Shown here: piece after piece, positions 1 to 9,071 of the stretch
Layout of the letters: every line of letters begins with the position of its first letter
How positions within the stretch are numbered: position 1 is the stretch's first letter
Notes under the pieces: model-generated
Database searches by the model: none
What the model was told of the DNA's origin: nothing
What the model saw: only the letters and a program-made list of their open reading frames with translations
Assembly: GCF_003205615.1 (NCBI RefSeq)
Contig: NZ_PYBV01000011.1
Location: forward strand, 307,499-371,498
Reading direction: 5' to 3'
Length of the DNA stretch: 64,000 bases
Origin: Micromonospora arborensis
GTDB taxonomy: Bacteria; Actinomycetota; Actinomycetes; Mycobacteriales; Micromonosporaceae
Position numbers and translations under genes: made by a program

Positions 1-217
1 CATACGACAGCCTTTCGATACAACGTGCGGGGCGGACCGGATGACACCACGCAGGTGGCGACGGCGACCGCTTGCGGACAACGGACCGGACCAGTCTGGG
101 CGGCGGGGCGCACCGGTGGGGTCTCGGTCGGGCTCCAGGGTAGCCGGAGGGCGTCAGCCGGACCAACGCGCCCCCGTCGATGCCGGTTAGGTGGCACCCG
201 GAGGGCGCTGCGGTGGC
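1..217. other. left edge, no gene recognised
   Basis: No reading frame here has a convincing start, ribosome site or recognisable protein. The stretch lies downstream of the small HTH gene on the minus strand and is GC-rich non-coding sequence or the outer edge of a gene beyond the window. Confidence 0.4.
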
Positions 218-427
218 TCAGGCGGTCTCTTGAAAAGCACCCCGGAGATATTCGTGCACCGCATGCTCAGGCACCCGGAATGACCGGCCGACCCGGACCG
301 CGGTGAGCTCACCGCTGTGCACCAGGCGATAGACCGTCATCTTCGACACCCGCATGACCGTCGCGACCTCTGCGACGGTCAGGAACCTGACCTCCGACAA
401 CCGTCCGTCGGACTGTGACCCGGCCAT
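218..427 (-). CDS. small excisionase/MerR-type helix-turn-helix protein
   Basis: A 69-residue protein that is almost entirely one winged HTH of the excisionase class: FLTVAEVATVMRVSKMTVYRL, then the wing GELTAVRVGRSFRVPEHAVHEYL. It should bind DNA; no effector domain is present. Very similar short proteins are conserved across actinobacteria beside proC or galE-type genes (Rv0500A in M. tuberculosis, from memory), and some Streptomyces relatives belong to the developmental BldD network. Nothing else shares its transcript in the window; 240 bp of non-coding DNA separate it from the efflux operon. The ATG is the only plausible start. Family call is firm, target genes unknown. Confidence 0.88.
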   Translation of the reverse strand: MAGSQSDGRLSEVRFLTVAEVATVMRVSKMTVYRLVHSGELTAVRVGRSFRVPEHAVHEYLRGAFQETA

Positions 428-669
428 GGCTCACCAACCCATCCCATGCCCGGCGCGTGCCAACCCGACGGATGCTCCGGGCCGGGCGGCGACGCGCGTG
501 TTACCAGTACGGTAGCGGGGCGGCTGTGACCGGCGCGATCCCTTCGTACAACTGATCATGGTTCTCCGGCCGGTTCACCCGATCCGTGCTTCCGGTATCT
601 CCCCACCTGCGCCCGACGTCCCGGTTGCCGCCACGCTGCCGCTCACCGTCCCGGCCGCGCCGGCGCTGT

Positions 670-1854
670 TCACTCGGCGCGCAGCGCGACCACCGGGTCG
701 AGTCGGCCGGCCCGCTGCGCGGGGACGACCCCGAAGACGATGCCCACCACCGCCGACACGCCGAAGGCGAGTGCCAACGACCACCAGGTGATCGCGGCCG
801 GGATGGGCGACAGCGCGTCGACCAGTAGGGCGGTCCCCACGCCGAGCGCCATCCCGGTGATCCCACCGATCGTGGTGAGCAGCACCGCCTCCAGCAGGAA
901 CTGCACCCCGATGTCGCGGGGGCGCGCACCGACGGCTTTGCGCAGCCCGATCTCCCGGGTCCGCTCCCGGACGCTGACCAGCATGATGTTGGAGACCCCG
1001 ACACCGCCGACGAGCAACGAGATGCCGGCGATGGCGGCCAGTACGCCGGTGAGGACGCCGAGGATGTCGCCGAGCACGCCGAGGATCTGCTGCTGGGTGA
1101 CCGCGCTGAACTCGGTGTCCGGGTGGCGGCGGGTCAGCTCGGCGACGATCCGCTCGCCCAGCTCCTCGATCCGCTCACGGTCCGGTGCCTTCACCGCGAT
1201 GCCGTCCACCCGCTGGGTGCCCCAGAGCCGCTGCGCGGCGGTGACCGGCACGTGCACCTCGTCGTCCCGGTCGACGCCGAGGCTCTGCCCGAGTGGCGCG
1301 AAGACGCCGATCACCCGGAACCGCACCCCGGCCAGCGCCACCTGCTGGCCGAGCGGGTCCCGGTCGGGGAAGAGCGTGCGGGCCACCGCGTCGCCGAGCA
1401 CCGCCACCCGCCGACTGGTGTCCACGTCGGTGCCGGTGAGGTAGCGACCGCGGGCCAGCGACCTCGTGAACACCGCCGGGGTGGTCTCCAGCACCCCCTG
1501 CACAGTGGTGAAGTCGGAGCGGTTGCCGGCCCGCGCGGTCGCCCCGGAGGCGACGGTGACCGCCACCCGGTCGGGGTCGCCGACCACCCGGCTGACGGCG
1601 TCGGCGTCCTTGAGGGTCAACGGCGAGACCACCGGGGCGTTGCCCACCTCGATCCGGCCGGGGACGACCAGCAGCAGGTTGGAGCCGAGGCCCTCGACCT
1701 GTTGCTCGACCTTCTGTTTGGTGCCGGTGCCGATGGCTACCAGCAGGACCACCGAGGCCACTCCGATGATCACCCCGAGCATGGTCAGCGCGCTGCGCAA
1801 CCGGTTGGCCCGCAGGGCGTCCAACGCCACCCGCCACGCCTCGGCGAGCCTCAC
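670..1854 (-). CDS. MacB-like ABC transporter permease (FtsX domain)
   Basis: A 394-residue inner-membrane permease of the MacB/LolE type. It has one membrane segment near residues 20-43, a large extracytoplasmic MacB_PCD-like domain to about residue 255, then three membrane segments with the conserved cytoplasmic loop RERTREIGLRKAVGARPRDI. Such permeases do not form a classical channel; they couple ATP hydrolysis to movements of the outer domain and an adaptor. The start is GTG and overlaps the stop of the ATPase gene by 4 bp, so the two are translationally coupled. Last gene of a three-gene operon with ATPase and membrane-fusion protein. Substrate cannot be read from sequence; antibiotics, peptides or lipids are typical. 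Confidence 0.93.
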   Translation of the reverse strand: MRLAEAWRVALDALRANRLRSALTMLGVIIGVASVVLLVAIGTGTKQKVEQQVEGLGSNLLLVVPGRIEVGNAPVVSPLTLKDADAVSRVVGDPDRVAVTVASGATARAGNRSDFTTVQGVLETTPAVFTRSLARGRYLTGTDVDTSRRVAVLGDAVARTLFPDRDPLGQQVALAGVRFRVIGVFAPLGQSLGVDRDDEVHVPVTAAQRLWGTQRVDGIAVKAPDRERIEELGERIVAELTRRHPDTEFSAVTQQQILGVLGDILGVLTGVLAAIAGISLLVGGVGVSNIMLVSVRERTREIGLRKAVGARPRDIGVQFLLEAVLLTTIGGITGMALGVGTALLVDALSPIPAAITWWSLALAFGVSAVVGIVFGVVPAQRAGRLDPVVALRAE

Positions 1855-2747
1855 GCCGTGCCTCCCGGCCGCTCGACCCCGGGTCTGCCCTGGTCGACCT
1901 CCCGCGGAAGGCGCCCGGTGGCTCCGGCGGCGCCACCGGAGCCACCGGACGGGTGCCCCGGGCCGCTTCCGGACGCGGACCGGGGCTCCGCGCTGGGAGC
2001 GGGGACCAGTGTCGCAGGTCGACCGTGATCGACGGACGGCGGTCGATCATGCCGGTTGTCGCTGTCCGCCACGACCACTCCGTCGCGCATCGTGATCCGG
2101 CGCTGGGCCCGGGCCGCCACCTCCTGGTCATGGGTGACCAGCACCAGCGCCACCCCGGACTCCACGTTCAACTGCTCCAACAGCTCCAGCACCGCCGCGC
2201 CGGTGACGCTGTCCAGGTTGCCGGTGGGCTCGTCGGCCAGCAGCACCGTCGGTTCGGTGACCAGCGCGCGGGCGATCGCCACCCGCTGCTGCTCACCGCC
2301 GGACATCTGGTTGGGCCGGTGGTCCAGGCGGTGCCCCAGGCCGACCCGGCCGAGCATCGCCGCCGCCCGCGTCCGACGCTGCCGAGCCGGCACACCCCGG
2401 TAGACCAGCGGCAGCGCCACGTTCTCCACCGCCGACGTACGCGGCAACAGGTGGAACGCCTGGAAGACGAAGCCGATCGTCTCGTTGCGCAGGGTGGCCA
2501 TCTCCGGCGGGGCGAGGGCGTTGACGTCCCGCCCGCCGATCACCAGCCGGCCACCGGTGGGCCGGTCCAGTCCACCGAGGAGATGCATGAGGGTGGACTT
2601 GCCCGAGCCGGACGGGCCGACCAGGGCCACATAGTCCCCCGGTTGCACGAGCAGCGACACCCCGCGCAACGCCTCGACGGACACCCCGTCCAGTTGGTAC
2701 GTCCGGGACACGTCCACCGCCTCGATCGCCGGTGGTGCGCCGGTCAC
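1851..2747 (-). CDS. MacB/LolD-type ABC transporter ATP-binding protein
   Basis: A 298-residue ATPase partner of the permease. Walker A GPSGSGKST lies at residues 44-52, signature MSGGEQQRVAIARAL near 150, Walker B LLADEPTGNLDS near 170 and the switch histidine in LVTHD near 203. The core ends near residue 225; the last 70 residues are a Pro/Gly/Ala-rich tail absent from typical LolD/MacB ATPases of about 225-250 residues and probably disordered. GTG start overlapping the stop of the membrane-fusion gene (GTGA). The tail may be a lineage feature of low-complexity sequence rather than a domain. Confidence 0.94.
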   Translation of the reverse strand: MTGAPPAIEAVDVSRTYQLDGVSVEALRGVSLLVQPGDYVALVGPSGSGKSTLMHLLGGLDRPTGGRLVIGGRDVNALAPPEMATLRNETIGFVFQAFHLLPRTSAVENVALPLVYRGVPARQRRTRAAAMLGRVGLGHRLDHRPNQMSGGEQQRVAIARALVTEPTVLLADEPTGNLDSVTGAAVLELLEQLNVESGVALVLVTHDQEVAARAQRRITMRDGVVVADSDNRHDRPPSVDHGRPATLVPAPSAEPRSASGSGPGHPSGGSGGAAGATGRLPREVDQGRPGVERPGGTA

Positions 2748-4135
2748 CGCACCTCCTGGCCGTCGCGCACCTGATCGGTGCCGCGCACCACGATCCGGTC
2801 GCCCGGCTGCACGCCGTTGAGGATCTGCACCAGATCCGACCCCTGGACGCCCACGGTGACTGCCGCCCGGCCGGCCTTGCCGTCGCGGACCACCCAGACC
2901 GCGTCCCGGCCGTCGGCGGAGAACACCGCCGAGGCGGGGACGGTCACCGCGTCGGCGGCCTCGCGTACCCGCAGGTGCACGATCGCGTTCATGCCCGGCC
3001 GGGGGTTGGGGGCCGGCTCGTCCTCGGCCAGCTTTCCGGCGCCCAGTGCGAGGCGTACCCGGTAGGTGACCCCGCCCTGCGCCGAGTTGGTGGGCAGCAC
3101 GTCCACCGAGCGGACCGTCGCGTCGTAGCTGGCACCGGTGACGGCGTCCAACTCGACGGTGGCGGTCACGCCGGCCTTGACCAGCAGCACGTCGGTCTCG
3201 TCCACCTCGGCGAGCAGCCCCAACTGCCCGGTGTCCACCACGGTCAGCACCGGTGTGCCGGCGCTGACCTGGCCGCCGAGCACGACCGCGTCGTCCACTC
3301 CGGCGGGCGGCCCGCCCTGGCTGGGGGCCAGCACGGACGGGTCGAGGCCGGCCGCCTGTGCGCCACCGGCCTGCTCCAGCAGCCCCGCGAGGCCCCCCGT
3401 CGAACCACCGCCGGCCCGGGTGCCACCCGGCTGCACCACCCCGGCGATCGGGGTGCGCAGGGTCAGCGCGTCGACTGTCGCCTTCGCCAGGTCGTACGCC
3501 TGCTGGGCCTGCAACCGTTGCGCCGCGGAGAGCGCGCCGACGGCGGAGTTCAGCCCGCTGAGTCCCCGCTGCACCGCGCGAACGGCCTGATCGGCGCTGC
3601 GCGCGGCGGCCGCGTACTGCCGTTGCGCGGACGTCACCTGGGTCAGCAGCGCGTCCCGCAGTTGGGCGTCGGCGATCTTCTCGGCGGCCTTCCGGGCGGC
3701 GTCGAACGCCTCGCCGGCCGCCTTGTCGGTACCGCGCCGGCTGCCGGTCAGGTCACCCGTGGAGACACCTCGCCCGGCGCGCTTCGCCGCCTCCAATGCC
3801 TGCTTCGCCTGACGAAGCCGCTGCTGAGCCGGGGGCGAGTCGACCACGGCGAGGATCTGACCACGCTTCACCTGCTGTCCAGGCTGGACACGCAGGCTCG
3901 TCAAGGTGCCGTCGGCGGGAGCGGTGAGCGTGGCGGCGGCCCGGGCGGTCACCGTCGCCGGCGCGTCGATCACCTCGCTGACCTGGTTACGGGCCGCTGA
4001 CGCCAGTGCGAGGTCGGGGTCGTCGTCGCCGCACGAGGCGGCGGTGGTGACGGTGAGGACGGCGACGGCGGTCAGGGCGGTGAGCAGGCGGGGCCGCGTG
4101 ACGCTGGGCGGCCGCGGCGACTGGGGGCGGCGCAC
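2744..4135 (-). CDS. efflux membrane-fusion (HlyD/MacA-like) adaptor protein
   Basis: A 463-residue exported adaptor. The N-terminus has a signal segment LLTALTAVAVLTVTTAASC followed by acidic residues, resembling a lipoprotein signal though the lipobox is imperfect. Then come half of a lipoyl-like domain, a long Ala/Gln-rich coiled-coil hairpin (about 95-215), the second lipoyl half and beta-barrel domains. In Gram-positives such proteins serve MacB-type transporters from the outer membrane face. First gene of the operon; GTG start. A TACCAT hexamer lies 6 nt before the GTG with no Shine-Dalgarno, suggesting a leaderless transcript. Confidence 0.9.
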   Translation of the reverse strand: MRRPQSPRPPSVTRPRLLTALTAVAVLTVTTAASCGDDDPDLALASAARNQVSEVIDAPATVTARAAATLTAPADGTLTSLRVQPGQQVKRGQILAVVDSPPAQQRLRQAKQALEAAKRAGRGVSTGDLTGSRRGTDKAAGEAFDAARKAAEKIADAQLRDALLTQVTSAQRQYAAAARSADQAVRAVQRGLSGLNSAVGALSAAQRLQAQQAYDLAKATVDALTLRTPIAGVVQPGGTRAGGGSTGGLAGLLEQAGGAQAAGLDPSVLAPSQGGPPAGVDDAVVLGGQVSAGTPVLTVVDTGQLGLLAEVDETDVLLVKAGVTATVELDAVTGASYDATVRSVDVLPTNSAQGGVTYRVRLALGAGKLAEDEPAPNPRPGMNAIVHLRVREAADAVTVPASAVFSADGRDAVWVVRDGKAGRAAVTVGVQGSDLVQILNGVQPGDRIVVRGTDQVRDGQEVR

Positions 4136-4177
4136 CCATCGATGGTACGGCTCACCGCCGCACCGCCCAGGAGTCCG

Positions 4178-5512
4178 TCAGGCGGTGGCGGCGCGGACGT
4201 ACGCGACGCACTCGTCGTGCAGCGTCGACCACTGCTCGCCGAACGCCTCCTCGGCGGCCACGTCGAGGGTCTTGCGCTCGTGCACCACGGCCTTGAAGAA
4301 GGCGAGCAGCCGCTGTGGCCCGTACCGGTCGACGAGGTGCCGGACAGCCAGGTAGCCGACGCCGTAGCTGCCGCTGACCTGCTCGGCGGAGGCGTCGTCG
4401 GCGGGGTTGATGCCCGCCAACTTGCCGTCCCAGTTGCCCCGGACCAGTTTCCGCACCTCGGCGAGCCCCTCGTACCGGTCGACCGCCTGACCGCCGGCGC
4501 CGGCGAACTCGGCCAGCCCTTCCACCAGCCACCAGGTGGTCTTGCCCGGGTAGCCGCGCTCGGGCAGTGCGGCCGCGTGGGTCAACTCGTGTCGGAGCAG
4601 GTCATCGGTGCCGCTGCTGGTCAGCCCGTCGGCGTTGAGCACCACCTCGTGGTGACCGCCGCCGACGGTCACCGCGTAACCGCCGGTCCATTCCGGTCGC
4701 TCGCCGCCGTACCAGCGTTGCCACTCGGTGCGGCCGGCGTAGAAGATCCGGTAGCGATCCGGCGGCGAGCCGGCGACCACGTACCCGTCGGCGACCTTCG
4801 CCGCCGCTTCGGCCTGGGCGAGCAGGCCGGGCAGCTTGCCGCGCAGCGCCGGGGTGGTGGCGACGATGGTCCGCGCGCCGATCGCGACGGCCAGGTCGCT
4901 GATCTCCCACGGCCGGGTGCCGGTCTCCACCGACTTGGACTCTTCCATCGCGACCAGGCGGGGCTGCTCGCCGTTCTCCCGCCAGCGCGTGCCGATCAGC
5001 ACCGGGCTGGGCCGGCAGTTCGGTGCGACGAAGCAGTACTGGAAGCGCACGAGCAGTCGCCACTCACCCGGCTTGCCGACGAGCGGCGCGGGCAGACCGC
5101 TCGGCTCCGCCCGCCAGACGGTGACCTTGAGCGCGCGCAGCGCGGCGAAGCGGCGGCGCAGGTCGGCCTGAGCGGCGGGCTCCGCGATGGCGAGGAAGCC
5201 GGCGCGGTCGCCGCCGAGCAGTGCCGTGCCCTGGCGGTCGAGCTGCGCGGTCATCCGGTCGGCCAGCCGTCGGGCCGCTGCGGTGGCCGGGTCGTCGGTC
5301 GTCGAGGCGCCGACCCGGCTGATCGTCGACCGGGCACCGCTCTCCCGGACCACACCGACGACGAGCAACGCCGGCAGGCCGCAGCCCAGCAGCAGGACGA
5401 CCACCACGAGCACCGTCCACAGCGGCCAGAGCCGCCGTGGTTCGGGCTGCTGCACCCCGTCAGTCACCCGGCGAAGGGTACGACCTGCCGGCCGATCGGG
5501 CGAGGCCGGCAT
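4178..5512 (-). CDS. membrane-anchored HExxH metallopeptidase-like protein
   Basis: A 444-residue protein with a cytoplasmic N-tail, one membrane segment around residues 28-55 and a long extracytoplasmic part. Near residue 308 it has RHELTH, a zinc-binding HExxH, and 19 residues later the glutamate in WWLVEGLAEF, the usual gluzincin third ligand, so the zinc site looks complete (His308, His312, Glu331). This fits the peptidase-MA-like group of surface peptidases. The region before it (70-290) is of unknown fold. It follows the efflux operon on the same strand with a 42-bp gap and may be read through from its own promoter. Substrate unknown. Confidence 0.8.
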   Translation of the reverse strand: MPASPDRPAGRTLRRVTDGVQQPEPRRLWPLWTVLVVVVLLLGCGLPALLVVGVVRESGARSTISRVGASTTDDPATAAARRLADRMTAQLDRQGTALLGGDRAGFLAIAEPAAQADLRRRFAALRALKVTVWRAEPSGLPAPLVGKPGEWRLLVRFQYCFVAPNCRPSPVLIGTRWRENGEQPRLVAMEESKSVETGTRPWEISDLAVAIGARTIVATTPALRGKLPGLLAQAEAAAKVADGYVVAGSPPDRYRIFYAGRTEWQRWYGGERPEWTGGYAVTVGGGHHEVVLNADGLTSSGTDDLLRHELTHAAALPERGYPGKTTWWLVEGLAEFAGAGGQAVDRYEGLAEVRKLVRGNWDGKLAGINPADDASAEQVSGSYGVGYLAVRHLVDRYGPQRLLAFFKAVVHERKTLDVAAEEAFGEQWSTLHDECVAYVRAATA

Positions 5513-5552
5513 GACCCCGACCCACTCCGCGGACCACGGTCAGGGATGCCAC

Positions 5553-5891
5553 TCAGGCCTGGCGGCCGGCGCGACGGAGCAGGATGGTGACGACCGCCCA
5601 GACGATGACCAGGGCGAGGCCGAGCCACGGCTGCCCGAGCAGGGCGAGCATCCCGCCGCCCAGCACGAACCAGCCGGCCTGGAAGGCGTGCTTGGCCGGT
5701 GGGCGCAGCGGGACCCGGGCACGAGGTGAGCCGAGGACGCCCCAGAGCCCGGCGAGCAGCAGCGGCACACCTACGGCGGCGAGCAGTCGGACGGCGGTGG
5801 GCACGTCCAGGGACCAGCCCCACCGAGCGCCGACGGCCAGGACGGCCAACTCCAGCAGGAAGACCAGGAGCAGCCCGAACGCCCGGATCAC
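5553..5891 (-). CDS. YrdB/DUF2568-type small membrane protein
   Basis: A 112-residue integral membrane protein with four predicted hydrophobic segments and the family-typical loop PPAKHAFQAGWFVLGGG. Homologues (DUF2568, YrdB-like) are common in actinobacteria and Bacillus and have no established role. Its start overlaps the stop of the TetR-type regulator upstream by 4 bp, so it is co-translated as third gene of the hydrolase-regulator-membrane protein unit. Function unknown. Confidence 0.85.
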   Translation of the reverse strand: MIRAFGLLLVFLLELAVLAVGARWGWSLDVPTAVRLLAAVGVPLLLAGLWGVLGSPRARVPLRPPAKHAFQAGWFVLGGGMLALLGQPWLGLALVIVWAVVTILLRRAGRQA

Positions 5892-6487
5892 TGCTGGTCC
5901 GCCTGGTCGACGGTGCCGCGAGGGCGGGGCCAGGAGCGGAACGCGACGTCCATGCCAGCGACGAGCTGGTGGTACGAGCGGTCGACGTCGCGGGGCAGGC
6001 CGAAGCCGCCGGCGGCCTCGAGGGAGACGAAACCGTGCAACGCGCTGCGGAGGGCCCGGGTCGCGTCCACCGCGTCGTCGTCGGTGAGCCCGTACCCGCG
6101 CAGCACCGCAAAGATGGCACCGACCGCGCGCTCGCCCGCCGCGACGTGCTCCGGGTCGGCCGGATCGGGCACCCGCTGGGTGGCCGGGTAGCGACCGGGA
6201 TGCCGGTGGGCGTAGCCACGGTAGGCGTCGGCCATCGCCCGGAGCGCGTCGCCGCCGGCCCGGCCGACGGCGGCGGTGGTCATCTCCGTGGCCAGCTCGG
6301 CGGTGGCCAGAGCGGAGAGCTTCTGGTCCAGCGCGTCCGCTCCTCGCACGTGCTTGTAGAGGCTGGGCAGCGCGACGCCGAGTCGGCTGGCGAGCGCGGC
6401 GAGGGTGAGCTGCCGGTAGCCGACCTCGTCGGCCAGCCGGGCCGCCTCCCGCACGACGGTCTGCTGGTTGAGGCCGACCCTAGGCAC
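5888..6487 (-). CDS. TetR/AcrR-family regulator with WHG-type C-terminal domain
   Basis: A 199-residue one-component regulator. The N-terminal HTH spans about residues 10-55 (GYRQLTLAALASRLGVALPSLYKHV); the C-terminal ligand domain resembles the WHG/TetR_C_33 group (HGFVSLEAAGGFG). It overlaps the preceding hydrolase by 8 bp and the following membrane protein by 4 bp. The promoter of the unit carries two perfect palindromes (7280-7293 and 7303-7314), the natural candidate binding sites, so negative autoregulation of the three-gene unit is likely. Ligand unknown. Confidence 0.93.
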   Translation of the reverse strand: MPRVGLNQQTVVREAARLADEVGYRQLTLAALASRLGVALPSLYKHVRGADALDQKLSALATAELATEMTTAAVGRAGGDALRAMADAYRGYAHRHPGRYPATQRVPDPADPEHVAAGERAVGAIFAVLRGYGLTDDDAVDATRALRSALHGFVSLEAAGGFGLPRDVDRSYHQLVAGMDVAFRSWPRPRGTVDQADQQ

Positions 6488-7280
6488 CGGCGCACACCGA
6501 CAGAAAGCCGAGCAGTTCGTCGGCGGTGCGCTGCGGCCGGTCGGCGTGTGGGTAGTGGCCGGACTCCTCGATCATCCGCGCTTCGGCGGTGCGGAAGAGC
6601 CGGCGGGCGGCCCGCGCCTCGGCGCCCGGGTCGGGAAAATCCGGGTCCTTGACGCCCATCAGCACCAGCACCGGTTGCCGGACCTGCGGGGCGCGGGCGG
6701 TCCAGTGTGGCTCGACCGGTGCGATCACGCCACGGACCGCGGCCATCCGGCCGGGCTCGCGCAGGTTGGTCACCATCGACTGGCGGTAGGCCGCGTCGTC
6801 GGCGGCCCGGTGCACCGGGAAGAGCGTGTTGTGGAACATCCCGAAGAGTCGGGGGCTGCGCAGCACGGACCACATCGCCATCCGCAGCAGAGGGTTGAGC
6901 TTCGGCTGACCGACGAACGCGCCGATCTGCACGATGCCGGTGACCAGCTCGGGCGCGTCGGTGGCGGCGAAGACCACCGCCGCCGCGGCGGACGAGCTGC
7001 CGACCAGCACGGCCGGCCCGGCGTCGAGGTCGCGGACCACGGCCAGCAGGTCGGCGCCGACCTCCGCCGGGGCGTACGTCGACCATCCGACGCTGGACTC
7101 GCCGTGCCCCCGAACGTCGACCGAGGCGACCCGGTGGCCGGCGGCCACCAGCAGGGGCACGAGGTGCCGGAAGCTCGCCCTGTTCTCACCCATGCCGTGG
7201 GCGAGGACGACCAACGGCCCCTCGCCCTGCACCTCGTACGCGATGTGTCCGCCGTCCCGCCGCACCTGGCTAGCTGTCAT
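6480..7280 (-). CDS. alpha/beta-hydrolase
   Basis: A 266-residue alpha/beta-hydrolase from the chosen start. The oxyanion segment HGMGEN is near residue 30 and the nucleophile elbow is VGSSSAAA, a GxSxA form instead of GxSxG; the catalytic histidine is probably in ESGHYPHADRP. An upstream ATG at 7298 and a start at 7316 are in frame, but ATG 7280 is preferred because -35 TTGCCA, 17-bp spacer, -10 TAGCTT and 7 nt lead straight to it. First gene of a unit with the TetR regulator and a small membrane protein. Substrate unknown. Confidence 0.87.
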   Translation of the reverse strand: MTASQVRRDGGHIAYEVQGEGPLVVLAHGMGENRASFRHLVPLLVAAGHRVASVDVRGHGESSVGWSTYAPAEVGADLLAVVRDLDAGPAVLVGSSSAAAAVVFAATDAPELVTGIVQIGAFVGQPKLNPLLRMAMWSVLRSPRLFGMFHNTLFPVHRAADDAAYRQSMVTNLREPGRMAAVRGVIAPVEPHWTARAPQVRQPVLVLMGVKDPDFPDPGAEARAARRLFRTAEARMIEESGHYPHADRPQRTADELLGFLSVCAGA

Positions 7281-7316
7281 AGCTTTAAAGCTAGCCATAT
7301 TAGCCAACGTTGGCAA
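7280..7316 (-). promoter_or_regulatory. promoter with two palindromic operators
   Basis: Read on the minus strand: -35 TTGCCA (7311-7316), 17 bp, -10 TAGCTT (7288-7293), 7 nt, ATG. Two perfect palindromes overlie it: GCCAACGTTGGC (7303-7314) on the -35 and TAGCTTTAAAGCTA (7280-7293) on the -10 and start. This layout suits repression by the TetR-type protein encoded in the unit; that assignment is inference. Confidence 0.6.
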
Positions 7317-7330
7317 GTCGGGTACGCGAA

Positions 7331-7369
7331 ACGGGCCGGCGGTGACCCGAGGGGTCGCCGCCGGCCCGT
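7331..7369. terminator. strong hairpin, terminator of proline dehydrogenase
   Basis: Two 17-nt arms (7331-7347 and 7353-7369) pair with a single G-T wobble around a 5-nt loop. It sits between the start region of the hydrolase unit and the 3' end of the proline dehydrogenase gene, both on the minus strand. No U-tract, as is usual in high-GC actinobacteria. Confidence 0.65.
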
Positions 7370-7386
7370 CGACCGAACCGGAGCGG

Positions 7387-8307
7387 TTACTTCTTGGAGA
7401 TCAGGGCGCGGCCGAAGAACACCAGGTTGGCCGGGCGCTCGGCGAGACGACGCATCAGGTAGCCGTACCACTCGTCGCCGTACGGGACGTAGGTGCGGAC
7501 GGTGTAACCCTCGCCGGCCAGGCGGGCCTGCTCCTCGGGGCGGATGCCGTAGAGCATCTGGAACTCGAAACGCTCCGGGCCCCGGTCGAACCAGCGGGCC
7601 CGGTCCTCGCCGATGGCGATCATCCGAGGGTCGTGGGTCGCCAGCATCGGGTAGCCGTCGCCGGACATCAGGATGTTCATGCAGCGCACGTAGGACTTGT
7701 CCACCTCGCGGGCCGACTGGTACGCCACCGACTCCGGCTCCTTGTAGGCCCCCTTGCACAGCCGCACCCGCGACCCCGCCGAGGAGAGCTCCCGGCAGTC
7801 CGACTCGGTCCGGCGCAGATACGCCTGGAGCACCGCGCCGGTCGACGGGAAGTCCTTGCGCAGCCGGCCCAGCACCTCCAGCGTCGAGTCGGTGGTGGTG
7901 TGGTCCTCCATGTCCAGAGTGACCGTGGTGCCCGCCGCATCGGCCGCCACACAGATCGCCCGCGCGTTGTCGTACGCCAACTGCTCGTCGAACATCTGAC
8001 CGAGAGCGGAGAGCTTCACGCTCACCTCGGCGGCCGGGGTGAGCCCCGCACCACCGAGCATCTTCAACAACTTCAGGTATTCGTCGCGCGTGGCGGTGGC
8101 CTGCTCGGGAGTGACGGTGTCCTCACCCAGATGGTCGAGGGTGACCGCGAGACCGTCGTCGACGAGCCCGCGGGTCGCGCGCAACGCGTCGTCGGTGGCG
8201 GCGCCGGCGACGAACCGGCGAACGACGTCCCGGGTGTACGGGGCAGTCGCGACGAGCCGCTCGACCTGGGATGACCGGGAGGCGGCGAGGATGACGGAAC
8301 GGAGCAT
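7387..8307 (-). CDS. putB: proline dehydrogenase
   Basis: A 306-residue monofunctional proline dehydrogenase, the FAD enzyme that oxidises proline to pyrroline-5-carboxylate. It has the TIM-barrel signatures RLCKGAYKEP near residue 190 and the C-terminal YGDEWYGYLMRRLAERPAN block whose paired arginines bind the substrate carboxylate. Length matches monofunctional actinobacterial enzymes. The partner dehydrogenase gene is not in the window. The ATG follows TACGCT by 6 nt with no Shine-Dalgarno, so the mRNA is probably leaderless. Ends at a strong hairpin. Confidence 0.95.
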   Translation of the reverse strand: MLRSVILAASRSSQVERLVATAPYTRDVVRRFVAGAATDDALRATRGLVDDGLAVTLDHLGEDTVTPEQATATRDEYLKLLKMLGGAGLTPAAEVSVKLSALGQMFDEQLAYDNARAICVAADAAGTTVTLDMEDHTTTDSTLEVLGRLRKDFPSTGAVLQAYLRRTESDCRELSSAGSRVRLCKGAYKEPESVAYQSAREVDKSYVRCMNILMSGDGYPMLATHDPRMIAIGEDRARWFDRGPERFEFQMLYGIRPEEQARLAGEGYTVRTYVPYGDEWYGYLMRRLAERPANLVFFGRALISKK

Positions 8308-8479
8308 GAGCCGAGCGTAACGCCCCTGCCAGGGCCTCCGCCGAGGGGCGGCCGGGGCACCCCGGACCCCGGGGCGGGGGTGCGGGAGAGCGCCAGCCTG
8401 AGCAGCGACGGATACGCGCGCTTCCTACCGCACTACATCGACGCGGCGCGCACCCCATGAGTCGTCTACCGTTGGGGGC

Positions 8480-9067
8480 GTGAACTTCGACGCGTACGCC
8501 CGGACCGGCGTTGACCTGGTCAACGCCCGCCTGGACGACCTCGACGACCTGCGTGCCCTCTTCCCCGACGACAACGCCTGGATGCGCGACGAAGTCGCCG
8601 ACCGGGACGTCGCGATCTTCCGACGGGCGCAGAAGCGGTTGCGGGACGTCTTCGAGTACGGCACCTCGGGTCGTGACGCTCAGGCGGTCACCGAGCTGAA
8701 CGCGCTACTCGAGGCGTTCCCGGTGCAGCCGCGCATCTCCGGGCACGACTCCAGCGACTGGCACATGCACGTGACCAGCCGGGGCGCCTCGGTCAGTGCG
8801 GAATACCTGGCCGGCGCGGTCTGGGGGCTGTCGGTCTGGCTCTGCGAGTACGGCAGCGCACGGTTCGGGGTCTGCGCCGACGAGCGGTGCGGCAACGTCT
8901 ACCTGGACACGTCGTCCAACTGCTGCCGGCGGTTCTGCTCGGAGCGCTGCGCCACCCGCTCGCACGTGGCCGCGCACCGGGCCCGCAAACGGGCGGCGGT
9001 CGGCGAGCAGGTGACGGTCGCCGCGCAGCCGACCGCGAGCGTCGACTCACTCTCGCCGGTCAGCTGA
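8480..9067 (+). CDS. CGNR zinc-finger protein
   Basis: A 195-residue protein whose C-terminus carries the zinc-ribbon CGNR motif: C(x)4 in CADERCGNVYLD, then NCCRRFCSERCATRSHVAAHR. CGNR fingers are presumed DNA-binding regulators. The N-terminal 130 residues match the ABATE-like stress/ligand domain only weakly. It stands alone between divergent proline dehydrogenase and the convergent isomerase gene. The GTG start follows TACCGT by 7 nt without a ribosome site, so a leaderless mRNA is likely. Target genes unknown. Confidence 0.9.
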   Translation: MNFDAYARTGVDLVNARLDDLDDLRALFPDDNAWMRDEVADRDVAIFRRAQKRLRDVFEYGTSGRDAQAVTELNALLEAFPVQPRISGHDSSDWHMHVTSRGASVSAEYLAGAVWGLSVWLCEYGSARFGVCADERCGNVYLDTSSNCCRRFCSERCATRSHVAAHRARKRAAVGEQVTVAAQPTASVDSLSPVS

Positions 9068-9071
9068 CACC

